From Candidatus Ruthenibacterium merdigallinarum (GTDB lineage: Bacteria; Bacillota; Clostridia; Oscillospirales; Ruminococcaceae), in assembly GCA_019113785.1 (NCBI GenBank), contig DXGT01000023.1:1-38538 (forward strand): DNA of 38,538 nt, in the 5' to 3' direction. Below the pieces are notes generated by a model that worked only from the letters and a program-made list of their open reading frames with translations, searched no databases and was not told the origin of the DNA. Positions 1 to 6,945 of the stretch are shown here, in pieces. Within the stretch, counting starts at the first letter, position 1. Each line of letters opens with the position of its first letter. The position numbers and the translations under genes were made by a program.

Positions 1-2
1 GG

Positions 3-8
3 TATAAT
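3..8 (+). promoter_or_regulatory. Probable -10 box of the darA operon
   Basis: A perfect TATAAT lies 41 bases before the darA start codon. The -35 element would fall outside the window, so the promoter cannot be fully judged. Between it and the RBS is a small GCCCG-aaga-CGGGC hairpin at about 16-29. Confidence 0.5.
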
Positions 9-49
9 GAATTTGCCCGAAGACGGGCCAGTCAAAGGAGGGTGTCGCT

Positions 50-373
50 ATGAAATTGATCACTGCAATCGTCAACAAAGAGGACTCCAGCGCGGTTTGC
101 AACGCCTTGACGAAGGGCGGCTTTTCCGTGACGCGTCTGTCCACGACAGGCGGGTTTCTGATGGCGGGCAACATGACGCTTCTCATCGGCACCGAGGACG
201 ACAAGGTGGACGAGTGCCTCGCGCTGATTGCCTCGCGCGCGAAGCAGCGCAAAGAGGTCGTGCCCAGCACGGCGTCCTACGGCATCGGCGTCACGACGGC
301 CTATCCGCTGGAGGTCACCGTGGGCGGCGCAACGGTGTTCGTCACGAATGTCGAGCGCTTTGAAAAGCTGTAA
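50..373 (+). CDS. darA: Cyclic-di-AMP receptor (DarA/PstA, PII-like)
   Basis: This 107-residue protein is a PII-like cytoplasmic receptor that binds cyclic di-AMP as a trimer; its downstream partner in Firmicutes is largely unresolved. The family marks are visible: an STTGGFL loop at residues 31-37 and the NMTLLIG strand at 41-47, with the usual length of about 109 residues. The ATG is preceded by a strong AAAGGAGGG. The stop codon overlaps the next ATG by one base (TAATG), so it is translationally coupled to holB. The order darA-holB-ricT matches yaaQ-holB-yaaT of Bacillus, which supports the call. Confidence 0.93.
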   Translation: MKLITAIVNKEDSSAVCNALTKGGFSVTRLSTTGGFLMAGNMTLLIGTEDDKVDECLALIASRAKQRKEVVPSTASYGIGVTTAYPLEVTVGGATVFVTNVERFEKL

Positions 374-1284
374 TGGCAAGTGCGCTTGACGCCCTTGTCG
401 GCAACGAGACGGTCAAACAGAGCCTTTTGGCTGCGATGCAGCGCGGGCGGCTCGCGCACAGCATCCTCCTCTGTGGGGAGGAGGGCTGCGGCGCGGGCTT
501 TGCCGCGCGCTGCCTTGCAGCCGATTTTCTGTATCCGGGCGCGCCCGAAAGCCCGGCCGCGCAGGCGGTGCTGGCGGGCGATAGCCCCGAGCTGATGGTG
601 CTGGCGGGCTCCGGCGCTTCGGGCGAGATCCGCATCGACGACGTGCGCAGCGTGCGCCGCAAAGTGTACGACACGGCGTTGAGCGCCGCCGGGCGCGCGG
701 TGATCGTCAAAGGGGCCGACCGGCTGAACGCCTCCAGTGCGAACGCGCTGCTGAAGGTGATCGAGGAGCCGCCCGAGAACGTGCTGTTCATCTTCACGGC
801 GCCCAGCGAGGCCAGCGTGCTGCCCACCATCCGCAGCCGCTGCTGCGCGTACAGCCTGGCGCCCGTGACGGCGCAGGAGTGCCGCGCGTATCTCGCGGCG
901 CGTTTTCCCGCCGAGCGCGAGCTGGACGCGCTGTGCCGCATCTTTGAAGGGCGCATCGGCAGCGCGGTGCGCGTGTTGGGCGACGCCGCCGAACGGCAGG
1001 CGCTGGCCGACGCGCGCAGCCTGGCGCGCGCCGTGGCCCGGCGGGACGTGTACGCAGCCATGCAGCTGCTGGCGAAGGCAGAGCGCGACCGCGCGGCCAG
1101 CCGGCGCCTGCTGGCGCTGTTTTCCAGCGTGTGCGCAGCGTCCCTTGCCGGCGGCGGGGAGCTTGCGCCCGCCGACGCGGCGCGCGGGGCGCGGCAGGCC
1201 GCGCGCACGGACGCGCTGCTGGCGGCCAACGTGAATGGCAAGCTGGCGCTGACGTGCCTGGCCGGCGCGCTGTGCGCCGGGTGA
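373..1284 (+). CDS. holB: DNA polymerase III, delta' subunit
   Basis: At 303 residues this fits the delta' subunit of the clamp loader, which helps place the sliding clamp on primed DNA. The N-terminal AAA+ domain has a degenerate Walker A (GEEGCGAG, lacking the Lys), as is normal for delta', which does not hydrolyse ATP. The stretch ADRLNASSANALLKVIEEPP at about residues 116-135 and the SRC sensor (TIRSRCC at about 153-159) are typical. The C-terminal collar region is divergent and Ala-rich. The start overlaps the darA stop. Together with the neighbours this is a conserved replication/sporulation cluster. Confidence 0.93.
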   Translation: MASALDALVGNETVKQSLLAAMQRGRLAHSILLCGEEGCGAGFAARCLAADFLYPGAPESPAAQAVLAGDSPELMVLAGSGASGEIRIDDVRSVRRKVYDTALSAAGRAVIVKGADRLNASSANALLKVIEEPPENVLFIFTAPSEASVLPTIRSRCCAYSLAPVTAQECRAYLAARFPAERELDALCRIFEGRIGSAVRVLGDAAERQALADARSLARAVARRDVYAAMQLLAKAERDRAASRRLLALFSSVCAASLAGGGELAPADAARGARQAARTDALLAANVNGKLALTCLAGALCAG

Positions 1285-1331
1285 GGGTGCATAGCGCCCA
1301 CCGACTGAGATTTGGAAAGGATATTTCGGCA

Positions 1332-2186
1332 ATGGTCAAAGTGATCAGCGTCCGCTTTAAAAAGGCGGGCAAAGTATATTATTTCGACCCCGGCGCGTTT
1401 TCCGTGCGCGAGGGGGAGTATGTGATCGTGGAGACGGCCCGCGGCGCCGAGTGCGGCGAGGTGGTGCAGGGCGTGCACGAGGTGCCCACGGCCAAGGTGG
1501 CCAAGGCGCTCAAGCCCGTGGTGCGCATGGCGGACGCGATGGACGTGCGCCGCATGGAGAAGAACCGCGCCGACGAAAAGCGCGCGTTCCGGGTGTGCGA
1601 GGAGCGCATCGCCCATCACAAGCTGGACATGAAGCTGGTGGACGCGGAGTACACGCTCGACCGCTCGAAGATCCTGTTCTACTTCACGGCCGACGGGCGC
1701 GTCGATTTCCGCGAGCTGGTGAAGGACCTGGCGGGCCAGTTCCACACGCGCATCGAGCTGCGCCAGATCGGCGTGCGCGACGAAAGCCGCATGAAGGGCG
1801 GGCTGGGCATCTGCGGCCAGCCGTTCTGCTGCAGCCGCTTTTTGAAAAACTTCCAGCCGGTGTCCATCAAGATGGCGAAAGAGCAGGGCCTGTCGCTGAA
1901 CCCCGCGAAGATCAGCGGCGCGTGCGGCCGCCTGATGTGCTGCCTTGTGTACGAGCAGCCGGCGTACCAGTACCTCAACCGGATCACGCCGGGCGTGGGC
2001 AGCGTTGTGAAGACGCCGGACGGCACGGGCACCGTGGTGGAGACGAACGTCGTGGCGGGCACGCTGCGCGTGCGCATGGAGGCGCCGTCCACGCTGGTGA
2101 AGACGTATCCGCGCAAAGAGTGCCAGTACCTGCGCGGCGGCAAGCGCGCGCCGATACCCGAGCCGCAGGAGGACGACGCGCCGTGA
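1332..2186 (+). CDS. ricT: RicT/YaaT, PSP1-domain regulatory protein
   Basis: This 284-residue protein carries the PSP1 C-terminal domain found in YaaT (RicT). In Bacillus, RicT joins RicA and RicF in an Fe-S cluster complex that stimulates RNase Y-dependent mRNA maturation and affects Spo0A phosphorylation. Two Cys motifs are plain: GICGQPFCCSRF (C161, C166, C167) and GACGRLMCC (C198, C203, C204); they are the likely cluster ligands. The ATG at 1332 was chosen because homologous sequence begins there (MVKVISVRFKKAGK) and a GGAAAGGA lies upstream; the open frame extends further upstream but only into poor sequence. It follows holB by 47 bases and probably shares its transcript. Confidence 0.92.
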   Translation: MVKVISVRFKKAGKVYYFDPGAFSVREGEYVIVETARGAECGEVVQGVHEVPTAKVAKALKPVVRMADAMDVRRMEKNRADEKRAFRVCEERIAHHKLDMKLVDAEYTLDRSKILFYFTADGRVDFRELVKDLAGQFHTRIELRQIGVRDESRMKGGLGICGQPFCCSRFLKNFQPVSIKMAKEQGLSLNPAKISGACGRLMCCLVYEQPAYQYLNRITPGVGSVVKTPDGTGTVVETNVVAGTLRVRMEAPSTLVKTYPRKECQYLRGGKRAPIPEPQEDDAP

Positions 2187-2262
2187 CGCCCCGCGCCGGC
2201 ATTGCCGGCGGGCCAAAATGGCGGTTTGCGGCGCGCCGGTGCTGCAAAACTTGTAAAAACAC

Positions 2263-2290
2263 TTGAAAAATTTAAAGTTTGTGTTACAAT
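2263..2290 (+). promoter_or_regulatory. Sigma-A promoter of the ferredoxin gene
   Basis: TTGAAA (2263-2268), a 16-base spacer and TACAAT (2285-2290) stand in an AT-rich stretch between ricT and the ferredoxin. The transcript would begin near 2297 and carry a GCGCCC/GGGCGC hairpin (2304-2320) in its leader. Confidence 0.75.
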
Positions 2291-2400
2291 AAAACCACTG
2301 GAAGCGCCCTTTTCGGGCGCCTCTTCGTCCAAAGCAGACCGCGCCGCCTGCTTTGGAGGCAGAGATTTATTTTGCAGCGCGGAGAAAAGGATGGAGAGTT

Positions 2401-2571
2401 ATGGCTTACAAAATCAGCGACGATTGCATTTCCTGCGGCACCTGCGCCGGCGTTTGCCCGGTCAGCGCCATCTCTGAGGGCGATGGCAAGTATGTCATCG
2501 ACGCCGACGCTTGCCTCGATTGCGGCACCTGCGCCGGCGAGTGCCCGGTGGGCGCCATCTCTGAGGGCTAA
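2401..2571 (+). CDS. Clostridial-type 2[4Fe-4S] ferredoxin
   Basis: A 56-residue ferredoxin, a small cytoplasmic one-electron carrier. Two CxxCxxCxxxCP motifs are intact (C9, C12, C15, C19 and C38, C41, C44, C48), giving two [4Fe-4S] clusters in the internally duplicated fold. The start is the ATG at 2401 after GGATGGAGAG; an upstream in-frame ATG at 2353 would add 16 residues that are not ferredoxin-like. It has its own promoter (2263-2290) and a strong terminator (2585-2617), so it is an independent transcription unit inserted in a conserved replication cluster. Its redox partners cannot be inferred from position. Confidence 0.96.
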   Translation: MAYKISDDCISCGTCAGVCPVSAISEGDGKYVIDADACLDCGTCAGECPVGAISEG

Positions 2572-2584
2572 AAAGCCACAGCGG

Positions 2585-2617
2585 CAAGGCGGGCGTTTGC
2601 CCGCCTTGTTTTCTTTT
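2585..2617 (+). terminator. Rho-independent terminator after ferredoxin
   Basis: A perfect 10-bp stem CAAGGCGGGC/GCCCGCCTTG with a GTTT loop is followed by TTTTCTTTT. Confidence 0.93.
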
Positions 2618-2703
2618 GGAAATTTCTGCACGACAGGCGGCGGGCCCAGGCCCGCCGCACGAAACGGCGGGGCCGCAAGAGGCGCCGCAAGGGGGAGGCC
2701 GGC

Positions 2704-3531
2704 ATGAGCGGCACATTGTATGTTGTGGCGACGCCCATCGGCAATCTGGGCGATCTGACGCCGCGCGCGGCGCAGACGTTCGCCGAGGCGGATTTCATCG
2801 CCGCGGAGGACACGCGCGTCACGCTGAAGCTGCTCAACCATCTGGGGCTGAAAAAGCCGCTGGTGAGCTATTACGAGCACAACCTGCGCGAGCGGGGCGA
2901 CTACATCCTCGGGCGCATCGCCGCGGGCGAGAGCTGCGCGCTGTGTTCGGACGCGGGCATGCCCGCGGTGTCCGACCCGGGCGAGGCGCTGGTGCGCGAC
3001 GCGCACGCGCGCGGCATCCGCGTGGTGCCGGTGCCCGCGGCCAGCGCGGCCGTCACGGCGCTGGCCGTCTCCGGGCAGGCGACGGGGCGCTGGGCGTTCG
3101 AGGGCTTTCTGCCCACGAACCGCCGCCAGCGCAAGGAGCGGCTGGCGGCGCTGGCCGGGGAGGAGCGCACGGTGATCTTCTACGAGGCGCCGCACAAGCT
3201 GTGCGCGACGCTGGCGGACCTGGAGGAGGCGTTCGGCGCGCAGCGCGGCCTGACGGTGTGCCGCGAGCTGACGAAGCTGCACGAGGAGATCTGCGTGACC
3301 ACGGTGGGTATCGCGCGCGCACATTATGCGGAGAACGCGCCGCGCGGCGAGTTTGTGCTGGTGATGGCCGGCGCGCCGAAGCAGGAGGCGCCGCAGATGA
3401 CGCTGGACGAGGCCGTCAGCCTGGCGCGCGAGCGGATGGCGCAGGGCTGCAGCGCGGCTGCGGCCGCCAAGGAGGCCGCGGCCCGCTCGCCGTATTCAAA
3501 AAGCGAGATCTACCGCCGCTGTACGGAATGA
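2704..3531 (+). CDS. rsmI: 16S rRNA (cytidine-1402-2'-O)-methyltransferase RsmI
   Basis: This 275-residue enzyme belongs to the SAM-dependent tetrapyrrole methylase fold and 2'-O-methylates C1402 of 16S rRNA in the decoding centre. The N-terminal signature VVATPIGNLGDLTPRA (about residues 7-22), the AEDTR motif (about 37-41) and SDAGMPAVSDPG (about 81-92) are intact. The ATG at 2704 has GGGGGAGG seven bases upstream. The 5' leader holds a GC-rich palindrome at 2637-2658 with no T-run. The order holB-ricT...rsmI matches holB-yaaT-yabA...yabC in Bacillus; yabA is absent here. Confidence 0.94.
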   Translation: MSGTLYVVATPIGNLGDLTPRAAQTFAEADFIAAEDTRVTLKLLNHLGLKKPLVSYYEHNLRERGDYILGRIAAGESCALCSDAGMPAVSDPGEALVRDAHARGIRVVPVPAASAAVTALAVSGQATGRWAFEGFLPTNRRQRKERLAALAGEERTVIFYEAPHKLCATLADLEEAFGAQRGLTVCRELTKLHEEICVTTVGIARAHYAENAPRGEFVLVMAGAPKQEAPQMTLDEAVSLARERMAQGCSAAAAAKEAAARSPYSKSEIYRRCTE

Positions 3532-3541
3532 GAGGGAAGGC

Positions 3542-4006
3542 ATGAAGCTGCTGGTTTTTTCCGATACGCACGGCCATACCGGGCATCTGCGCGCCGCATT
3601 GCAGCGCCACCCGGACGCCGCCGCGCTGTTTTTTTTGGGCGACGGCCTGCGCGACATCGAGGAGCTGGAGGATACGCACCCCGCGCTGCGCGTGTACGCG
3701 GTGCGCGGCAACTGCGACTATGCTTCCTTCGCCCCGCAGGACGGGCTGGCCGCGTTCGACAATGTGCTGTTCTATTACACGCACGGCCATCTGCTGGGCG
3801 TGAAGGCCGGCTATGAGCAGCTGTATTTCGCCGCCAAATCGCGCGGGGCGGACGTGGCGCTGTTCGGCCACACGCACCGCGCCTTCTGTGAGGAATGGGA
3901 CGGCGTGACGCTGTTCAACCCGGGCACGCTGTCCTACCCGGACGCGAGCTACGGGGTGATCGAGCTTGCAAACGGTAAGCCTACGTTCCGGATCGAGCAT
4001 TTGTAA
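3542..4006 (+). CDS. YfcE-family metallophosphoesterase
   Basis: A 154-residue calcineurin-like phosphoesterase of the YfcE/MJ0936 family, with phosphodiesterase activity on artificial substrates in characterised members and unknown natural substrate. All metal-binding motifs are present: FSDTHG (residues 6-11), LGDG, GNCD, THGH and GHTH, so the two-metal site looks intact. It begins 10 bases after the rsmI stop, behind a GAGGGAAGG RBS, and is probably cotranscribed. A strong terminator directly follows. Confidence 0.88.
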   Translation: MKLLVFSDTHGHTGHLRAALQRHPDAAALFFLGDGLRDIEELEDTHPALRVYAVRGNCDYASFAPQDGLAAFDNVLFYYTHGHLLGVKAGYEQLYFAAKSRGADVALFGHTHRAFCEEWDGVTLFNPGTLSYPDASYGVIELANGKPTFRIEHL

Positions 4007-4038
4007 AAAAGGCGCAGCCGTGCGGCTGCGCCTTTTTT
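4005..4038. terminator. Bidirectional terminator
   Basis: GGCGCAGCCG (4011-4020) pairs with CGGCTGCGCC (4023-4032), flanked by A6 on the left and T6 on the right, so it can stop transcription from both sides. It ends the rsmI-yfcE unit and could also end a minus-strand transcript from about 4171. Confidence 0.9.
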
Positions 4039-4171
4039 GCGCCCTGTCCGGGGAAAACCCCGGGAAAGGGAAGCGCCCCCGTGCGGCGTGCACAGGGGCG
4101 CTAAGGGGTATCTCTCTTGGTGTGAGGAGGAATCATGTACAGAGTCGGGATTGCGGCTTCCCTTCTCTGTG
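4005..4171 (-). ncRNA. Candidate small structured RNA (unassigned)
   Basis: On the minus strand a TATAAT (4183-4178) is followed by about 165 bases containing three consecutive hairpins: CAGAG/CUCUG enclosing GGGA/UCCC (near 4137-4168), AGCGCCCC/GGGGCGCU with an inner GUGC/GCAC (about 4072-4103), and CCGGGG/CCCCGG (about 4050-4066). It ends at the bidirectional terminator. No good -35 was found, and the plus strand holds a 31-codon reading frame (4135-4230) with GAGGAGG four bases upstream, so the strand and nature are unsure. I do not recognise an RNA family. Confidence 0.3.
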
Positions 4172-4241
4172 CTTCTCATTATAAAAGCCAATTAAGAGCG
4201 TTGTTTGAATGGTCTGTGAATATTCTGTAAATATGTGCCGC

Positions 4242-4865
4242 TTATTTGATGGCGCTGTCCGGCGCAAGCCACACGCGCACGGCCTCCAGCGCCTTTTCCG
4301 GCTCCACATGGCGGTCGGCGCGGTATTTTTCCTTGTCCAGCAGCTCGCGGAAGTCCTTCAGCGTGTAGTGGCCGGTGTTGCGCGGCAGCGCCAGCGTGGC
4401 CTTCGGGTTCGTAAACACGCACACCGTCTCCACGGGCACATTTTTCAGGTGCGCGGTGAACAGCGCGTCGCGCACCATGCGCGTGTCCGCGGCGGCCTCG
4501 GTGATGGGGTTGTTGAAGGGCTCGCGCTCGTCGCCCGCCACGCGCAGCCATTTGGCGTCGCCCGCGTTGCCGTAGATCTCGCCGCCAAGGCCGATGCACT
4601 TGACGCACAGCAGCCCGAACGAGCCGGCGAGGATGAAGTCAAGGTCGGCATAGCGCCCGTTTTTGGCCAGCGTGGCCGGGGCCAGGATCTGGCAGCCGTT
4701 TTCGCCGGCAAAGCGGCGCGCGGCGGCCAGCGCTTTGGACGCGCGGGCCGGCGCCTCCAGGTCTTTCACTTTCTGCTTGTGCGCATCGCTGTTTTCTTTG
4801 CGGTATACATAGATGAAGAACGACGCCATCACAATGATGGCCACCACCACCAGCAACAATTCCAT
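4242..4865 (-). CDS. Membrane-anchored NERD-domain protein
   Basis: From the ATG at 4865 the protein has 207 residues: one N-terminal transmembrane helix (about residues 2-21, very hydrophobic), a basic linker, then a NERD (nuclease-related) domain. The domain shows DLDFILAGSFGLLCVKC, a conserved K/C strand, the FNNPITEA motif and FTNPKATL. NERD domains share the restriction-endonuclease-like fold but their role in stand-alone membrane proteins is unknown. The RBS GGGAGGG sits about 17 bases before the ATG but 8 before an in-frame TTG at 4874, so TTG 4874 is a real alternative start. It is monocistronic with its own promoter at 4979-5007. Confidence 0.75.
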   Translation of the reverse strand: MELLLVVVAIIVMASFFIYVYRKENSDAHKQKVKDLEAPARASKALAAARRFAGENGCQILAPATLAKNGRYADLDFILAGSFGLLCVKCIGLGGEIYGNAGDAKWLRVAGDEREPFNNPITEAAADTRMVRDALFTAHLKNVPVETVCVFTNPKATLALPRNTGHYTLKDFRELLDKEKYRADRHVEPEKALEAVRVWLAPDSAIK

Positions 4866-4978
4866 CAGAGGCAAAACAAAGACCCTCCCAAAAACGGATT
4901 TGCACGCGGCAAAGGCCCGCGGAGCGCCCGCGAGCCGGCCCGGCAAAAGCGGTGCGCCGGCACTGTGCGCTGTTACTT

Positions 4979-5007
4979 AGTATAGCAAAAAACAGCGAAA
5001 AACACAA
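4979..5007 (-). promoter_or_regulatory. Sigma-A promoter of the NERD-domain gene
   Basis: On the minus strand TTGTGT (5007-5002), a 17-base spacer and TATACT (4984-4979) preceded by TGC (extended -10). It is divergent from the tRNA promoter. Confidence 0.75.
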
Positions 5008-5094
5008 TTCTTTTGTCGCCAAAAATATGCCGCCGCGCAAAGGGCGCGCCGGCGCCGCGCGCTGCGTAATTTTGAAAAAAGCCGCAAAAAACCA

Positions 5095-5123
5095 TTGACA
5101 AGAACAAAACACTGTGCTATCAT
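5095..5123 (+). promoter_or_regulatory. Sigma-A promoter of tRNA-Arg
   Basis: A perfect TTGACA (5095-5100), 17-base spacer, and TATCAT (5118-5123) with an upstream TGC. A GCACCTT/AAGGTGC hairpin (5130-5147) sits in the short leader before the tRNA. Confidence 0.8.
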
Positions 5124-5156
5124 AATTAAGCACCTTTCAGAAGGTGCTTCGTTCGT

Positions 5157-5233
5157 GCGCTGCTAGCTCAGTTGGATAGAGTGTTTGGCTACGAACCAAA
5201 AGGTCAGGGGTTCGAATCCCTTGCAGCGCACCA
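5157..5233 (+). tRNA. tRNA-Arg (anticodon ACG)
   Basis: The full cloverleaf is visible: acceptor arms GCGCTGC (5157-5163) and GCAGCGC (5223-5229), D-arm GCTC...GAGT, anticodon stem TTTGG/CCAAA around ACG (5191-5193), T-arm AGGGG-TTCGAAT-CCCTT, discriminator A5230 and an encoded CCA. The anticodon ACG would be edited to ICG and read CGU, CGC and CGA. Confidence 0.97.
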
Positions 5234-5267
5234 GCGCCGCGGCTTTTCAGCCGCGGCGCTTTTTGTT
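5233..5267 (+). terminator. Terminator after tRNA-Arg
   Basis: A 12-bp stem AGCGCCGCGGCT/AGCCGCGGCGCT with a 4-base loop, followed by TTTTTGTTT. It starts on the last A of the encoded CCA. Confidence 0.92.
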
Positions 5268-5566
5268 TGCTTCCCGTGCGCGTTTCCCGAAGGGGGCGGC
5301 CCTGCGGCAAACGGCCAAACGCCGCAGCGGCATAAGGAACCAAAGATTTTGCGGCTTTGTTTTCTTATGGAGCCGCGCATACGCGCCGTTCCTTTTTATG
5401 GCCTTTGTGCGGCGTGCCGGCAAAAATTTTTTTGGCCCAAATGGCGGGCGGGTGAAACGTGGGAATTTCCAGCCGGGGAGGGCGAAAGCGGCTGTGCGCT
5501 GAAAAACGGTGCGCAGCTGGCCGCGCAATGCTTATCCGCACTGCATGGCGCGGGGCGCCTGCGGCG
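5268..5566. other. Gene-free stretch between tRNA terminator and Mo operon promoter
   Basis: No reading frame here has a convincing RBS or recognisable product. The only structure seen is the repeat copy at 5347-5381, which together with GCGGCATAAGGAACCAAAG just upstream forms a long imperfect hairpin (about 5328-5376). Confidence 0.5.
5347..5381 (+). repeat. Dispersed 35-bp repeat, copy A
   Basis: This 35-base stretch, beginning TTTTGCGGCTTTG and ending CCGCGCATA, recurs at 15629-15595 on the minus strand with one mismatch (position 26, G here and A there). Both copies have GCAGCGG about 25 bases upstream. It lies in non-coding DNA in both places. Confidence 0.8.
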
Positions 5567-5595
5567 TTGACAGGGGAAAAAACGGGCGATATAAT
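5567..5595 (+). promoter_or_regulatory. Perfect consensus sigma-A promoter of the molybdenum operon
   Basis: TTGACA (5567-5572), a 17-base spacer and TATAAT (5590-5595) match consensus exactly. Such a strong promoter with a leader of about 335 bases is typical of a transcript controlled after initiation. Confidence 0.9.
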
Positions 5596-5602
5596 GGCCT
5601 TG

Positions 5603-5732
5603 TTTCCGAACCGGGTGGCCTACCGCGATATGCCATGGCCTGCCGGTCTGTGAGGGCGGGTGCGCCCTCCGCGAGTGGCGCGGGAAACGGCGCCGCTTTC
5701 CGTGTTTGAGAAGGAGACGGCAACCGAACATT
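5603..5732 (+). promoter_or_regulatory. Candidate Moco (molybdenum/tungsten cofactor) riboswitch aptamer
   Basis: The leader holds a compact multi-stem RNA. ACCGG (about 5613-5617) can pair with CCGGT (about 5643-5647), closing a subdomain that includes GUGG/CCAU; then come GAGGGCG/CGCCCTC and GGCGC/GGCGCC hairpins and an AAGGAGACGGCAACC tail. The CCGAACCGGGTGGCCTACCG start resembles what I remember of MOCO_RNA_motif members, and the operon below encodes a metal ABC transporter plus MobB. Known: this class binds Moco or Wco and controls Mo uptake and cofactor genes. Inferred: class membership, by memory and context. A cobalamin riboswitch was considered, but its core (AAUCC and GCNACUG boxes) is missing. 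Confidence 0.58.
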
Positions 5733-5734
5733 CC

Positions 5735-5764
5735 GCGCATCGCCTGCGGCGGGTGTGCTTTTTT
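5735..5764 (+). terminator. Leader terminator (riboswitch expression platform)
   Basis: GCGCATCGCC (5735-5744) pairs with GGCGGGTGTGC (5748-5758, with G-U pairs and one bulge), followed by six Ts (5759-5764). It precedes the first gene by about 170 bases, as expected of an attenuator. Confidence 0.7.
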
Positions 5765-5772
5765 GCGATGCT

Positions 5773-5806
5773 GTCTTGTTCCGGGAACAGGGCGGCTTTT
5801 TTGTTT
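5773..5806 (+). terminator. Second leader hairpin with T-run
   Basis: CTTGTTCC/GGGAACAGG is followed by GCGGC and TTTTTTG. GCGGCTTTT (5792-5800) can alternatively pair with AAAAGCCGC (5809-5817). It may be a second attenuator in tandem or an antiterminator arm. Confidence 0.4.
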
Positions 5807-5937
5807 GCAAAAGCCGCGGCGGCCCGCGGACAGCAGGCGGTCGAAGAATAAGGACGCGGCCGTGCGGTTCATGGCGGCGGCCCCGCGGACGCGGGGCCGG
5901 TCTTGCAAAATACGGTTTGCCAAGGGGGGTGGATGCA

Positions 5938-6945
5938 GTGAAAAAACGGCCTTGCGCGGTGCTGCTCGCGCTGGCGCTGCTTTTGCTGGCGTCGGTGCTG
6001 GTGTCCGTCTCGCTGGGGCGCTACGCCATCTCGCCCTCCGAGCTTGTCGGCATCCTGCGCGCGCAGCTCTTTGGCGGGGAGGTCTACTGGTCGCCGATCC
6101 AGCAATCGCTGCTTTTGAACCACCGGCTGCCCCGCGTAGCGGCCGCCTGCCTGGTGGGCGCGTGCCTGGCCGCCGCCGGGGCGTCTTATCAGAGCGTGTT
6201 CCAAAACCCCATTGCGGCGCCCGACATCCTCGGCGCGTCCTCCGGCGCGGCGCTGGGGGCCGCGCTGGCGATCTTCCTCGGATGGGACGGCACGGCGCTG
6301 GTGCTGTCGGCGTTCCTCTTCAGCCTGGGCACGGTGGCCGCCGTGCTTTTCATCGGCAGCCGCACGCGCGGCAAGCGCACGCTGGGGCTGGTGCTCGCCG
6401 GCGTGATGGTCAGCTCGCTTGTGTCCTCAATGACCTCGTTCATCAAGCTGGTGGCCGACCCGGAGGACCAGCTGCCCGCCATCACCTACTGGCTGATGGG
6501 CAGCTTGAACGGCATTGCCCCGCAGGATCTGGTGTTTGCCGTGTGGCCCATGCTGGCGGGGCTTGTGCCGCTGCTGGCGCTGCGCTGGCGCATCAATGTG
6601 CTGACGCTGGGCGATCAGGAGGCGCAGGCCATCGGTGTGGATGCGCGCCGCCTGCGCGCGCTGGTCGTCCTGTGCGCGACGCTCGTCACGGCGGCCAGCG
6701 TCTCCATCAGCGGCATGATCGGGTGGGTGGGGCTTGTGATCCCGCATTTTGCGCGGCGCATCGTGGGCAGCAACTACCGCTATCTGCTGCCGGCCGGCGC
6801 GCTGCTCGGCGCCGTTTTCCTGCTGTGGGTGGACGACATCTCCCGCAACCTGATGGCCACCGAGATCCCCATCGGCATCCTCACCTCGTTTTTGGGCGCG
6901 CCGTTCTTTTTATATCTGATCTCCCGCGGGGGTGAGCGCATTTGA
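5938..6945 (+). CDS. FecCD/BtuC-family ABC permease, probable molybdate/tungstate importer
   Basis: This 335-residue membrane protein belongs to the FecCD family, whose dimers form the channel of type II ABC importers for siderophores, cobalamin and, in the MolBCA system of Haemophilus, molybdate and tungstate. About ten hydrophobic helices are visible, plus family motifs such as the LPR of NHRLPRVAAACLVGACLAAAG (near residue 60), NPIAAPDILGASSGA and GLVIPHFARRIVG. The GTG at 5938 is used because AAGGGGGG lies ahead of it and upstream codons read into leader RNA. The TTG start of the ATPase overlaps its stop. The molybdenum substrate is inferred from the mobA/mobB neighbours and riboswitch-like leader; a heme, siderophore or cobalamin substrate cannot be excluded. 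Confidence 0.85.
   Translation: MKKRPCAVLLALALLLLASVLVSVSLGRYAISPSELVGILRAQLFGGEVYWSPIQQSLLLNHRLPRVAAACLVGACLAAAGASYQSVFQNPIAAPDILGASSGAALGAALAIFLGWDGTALVLSAFLFSLGTVAAVLFIGSRTRGKRTLGLVLAGVMVSSLVSSMTSFIKLVADPEDQLPAITYWLMGSLNGIAPQDLVFAVWPMLAGLVPLLALRWRINVLTLGDQEAQAIGVDARRLRALVVLCATLVTAASVSISGMIGWVGLVIPHFARRIVGSNYRYLLPAGALLGAVFLLWVDDISRNLMATEIPIGILTSFLGAPFFLYLISRGGERI

Noticed and set aside
4135-4230. 31-residue peptide gene on the plus strand
   Set aside because: The SD spacing is only four bases, no promoter is visible after the terminator at 4005-4038, and the sequence resembles no known peptide; kept only as an alternative in the small RNA finding.
5603-5732. Cobalamin riboswitch in front of the FecCD-type transporter
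   Set aside because: The conserved core elements (AAUCC and GCNACUG boxes) are not found, and neighbouring genes concern molybdenum, not B12. The AAGGAGAC tail alone is not enough.
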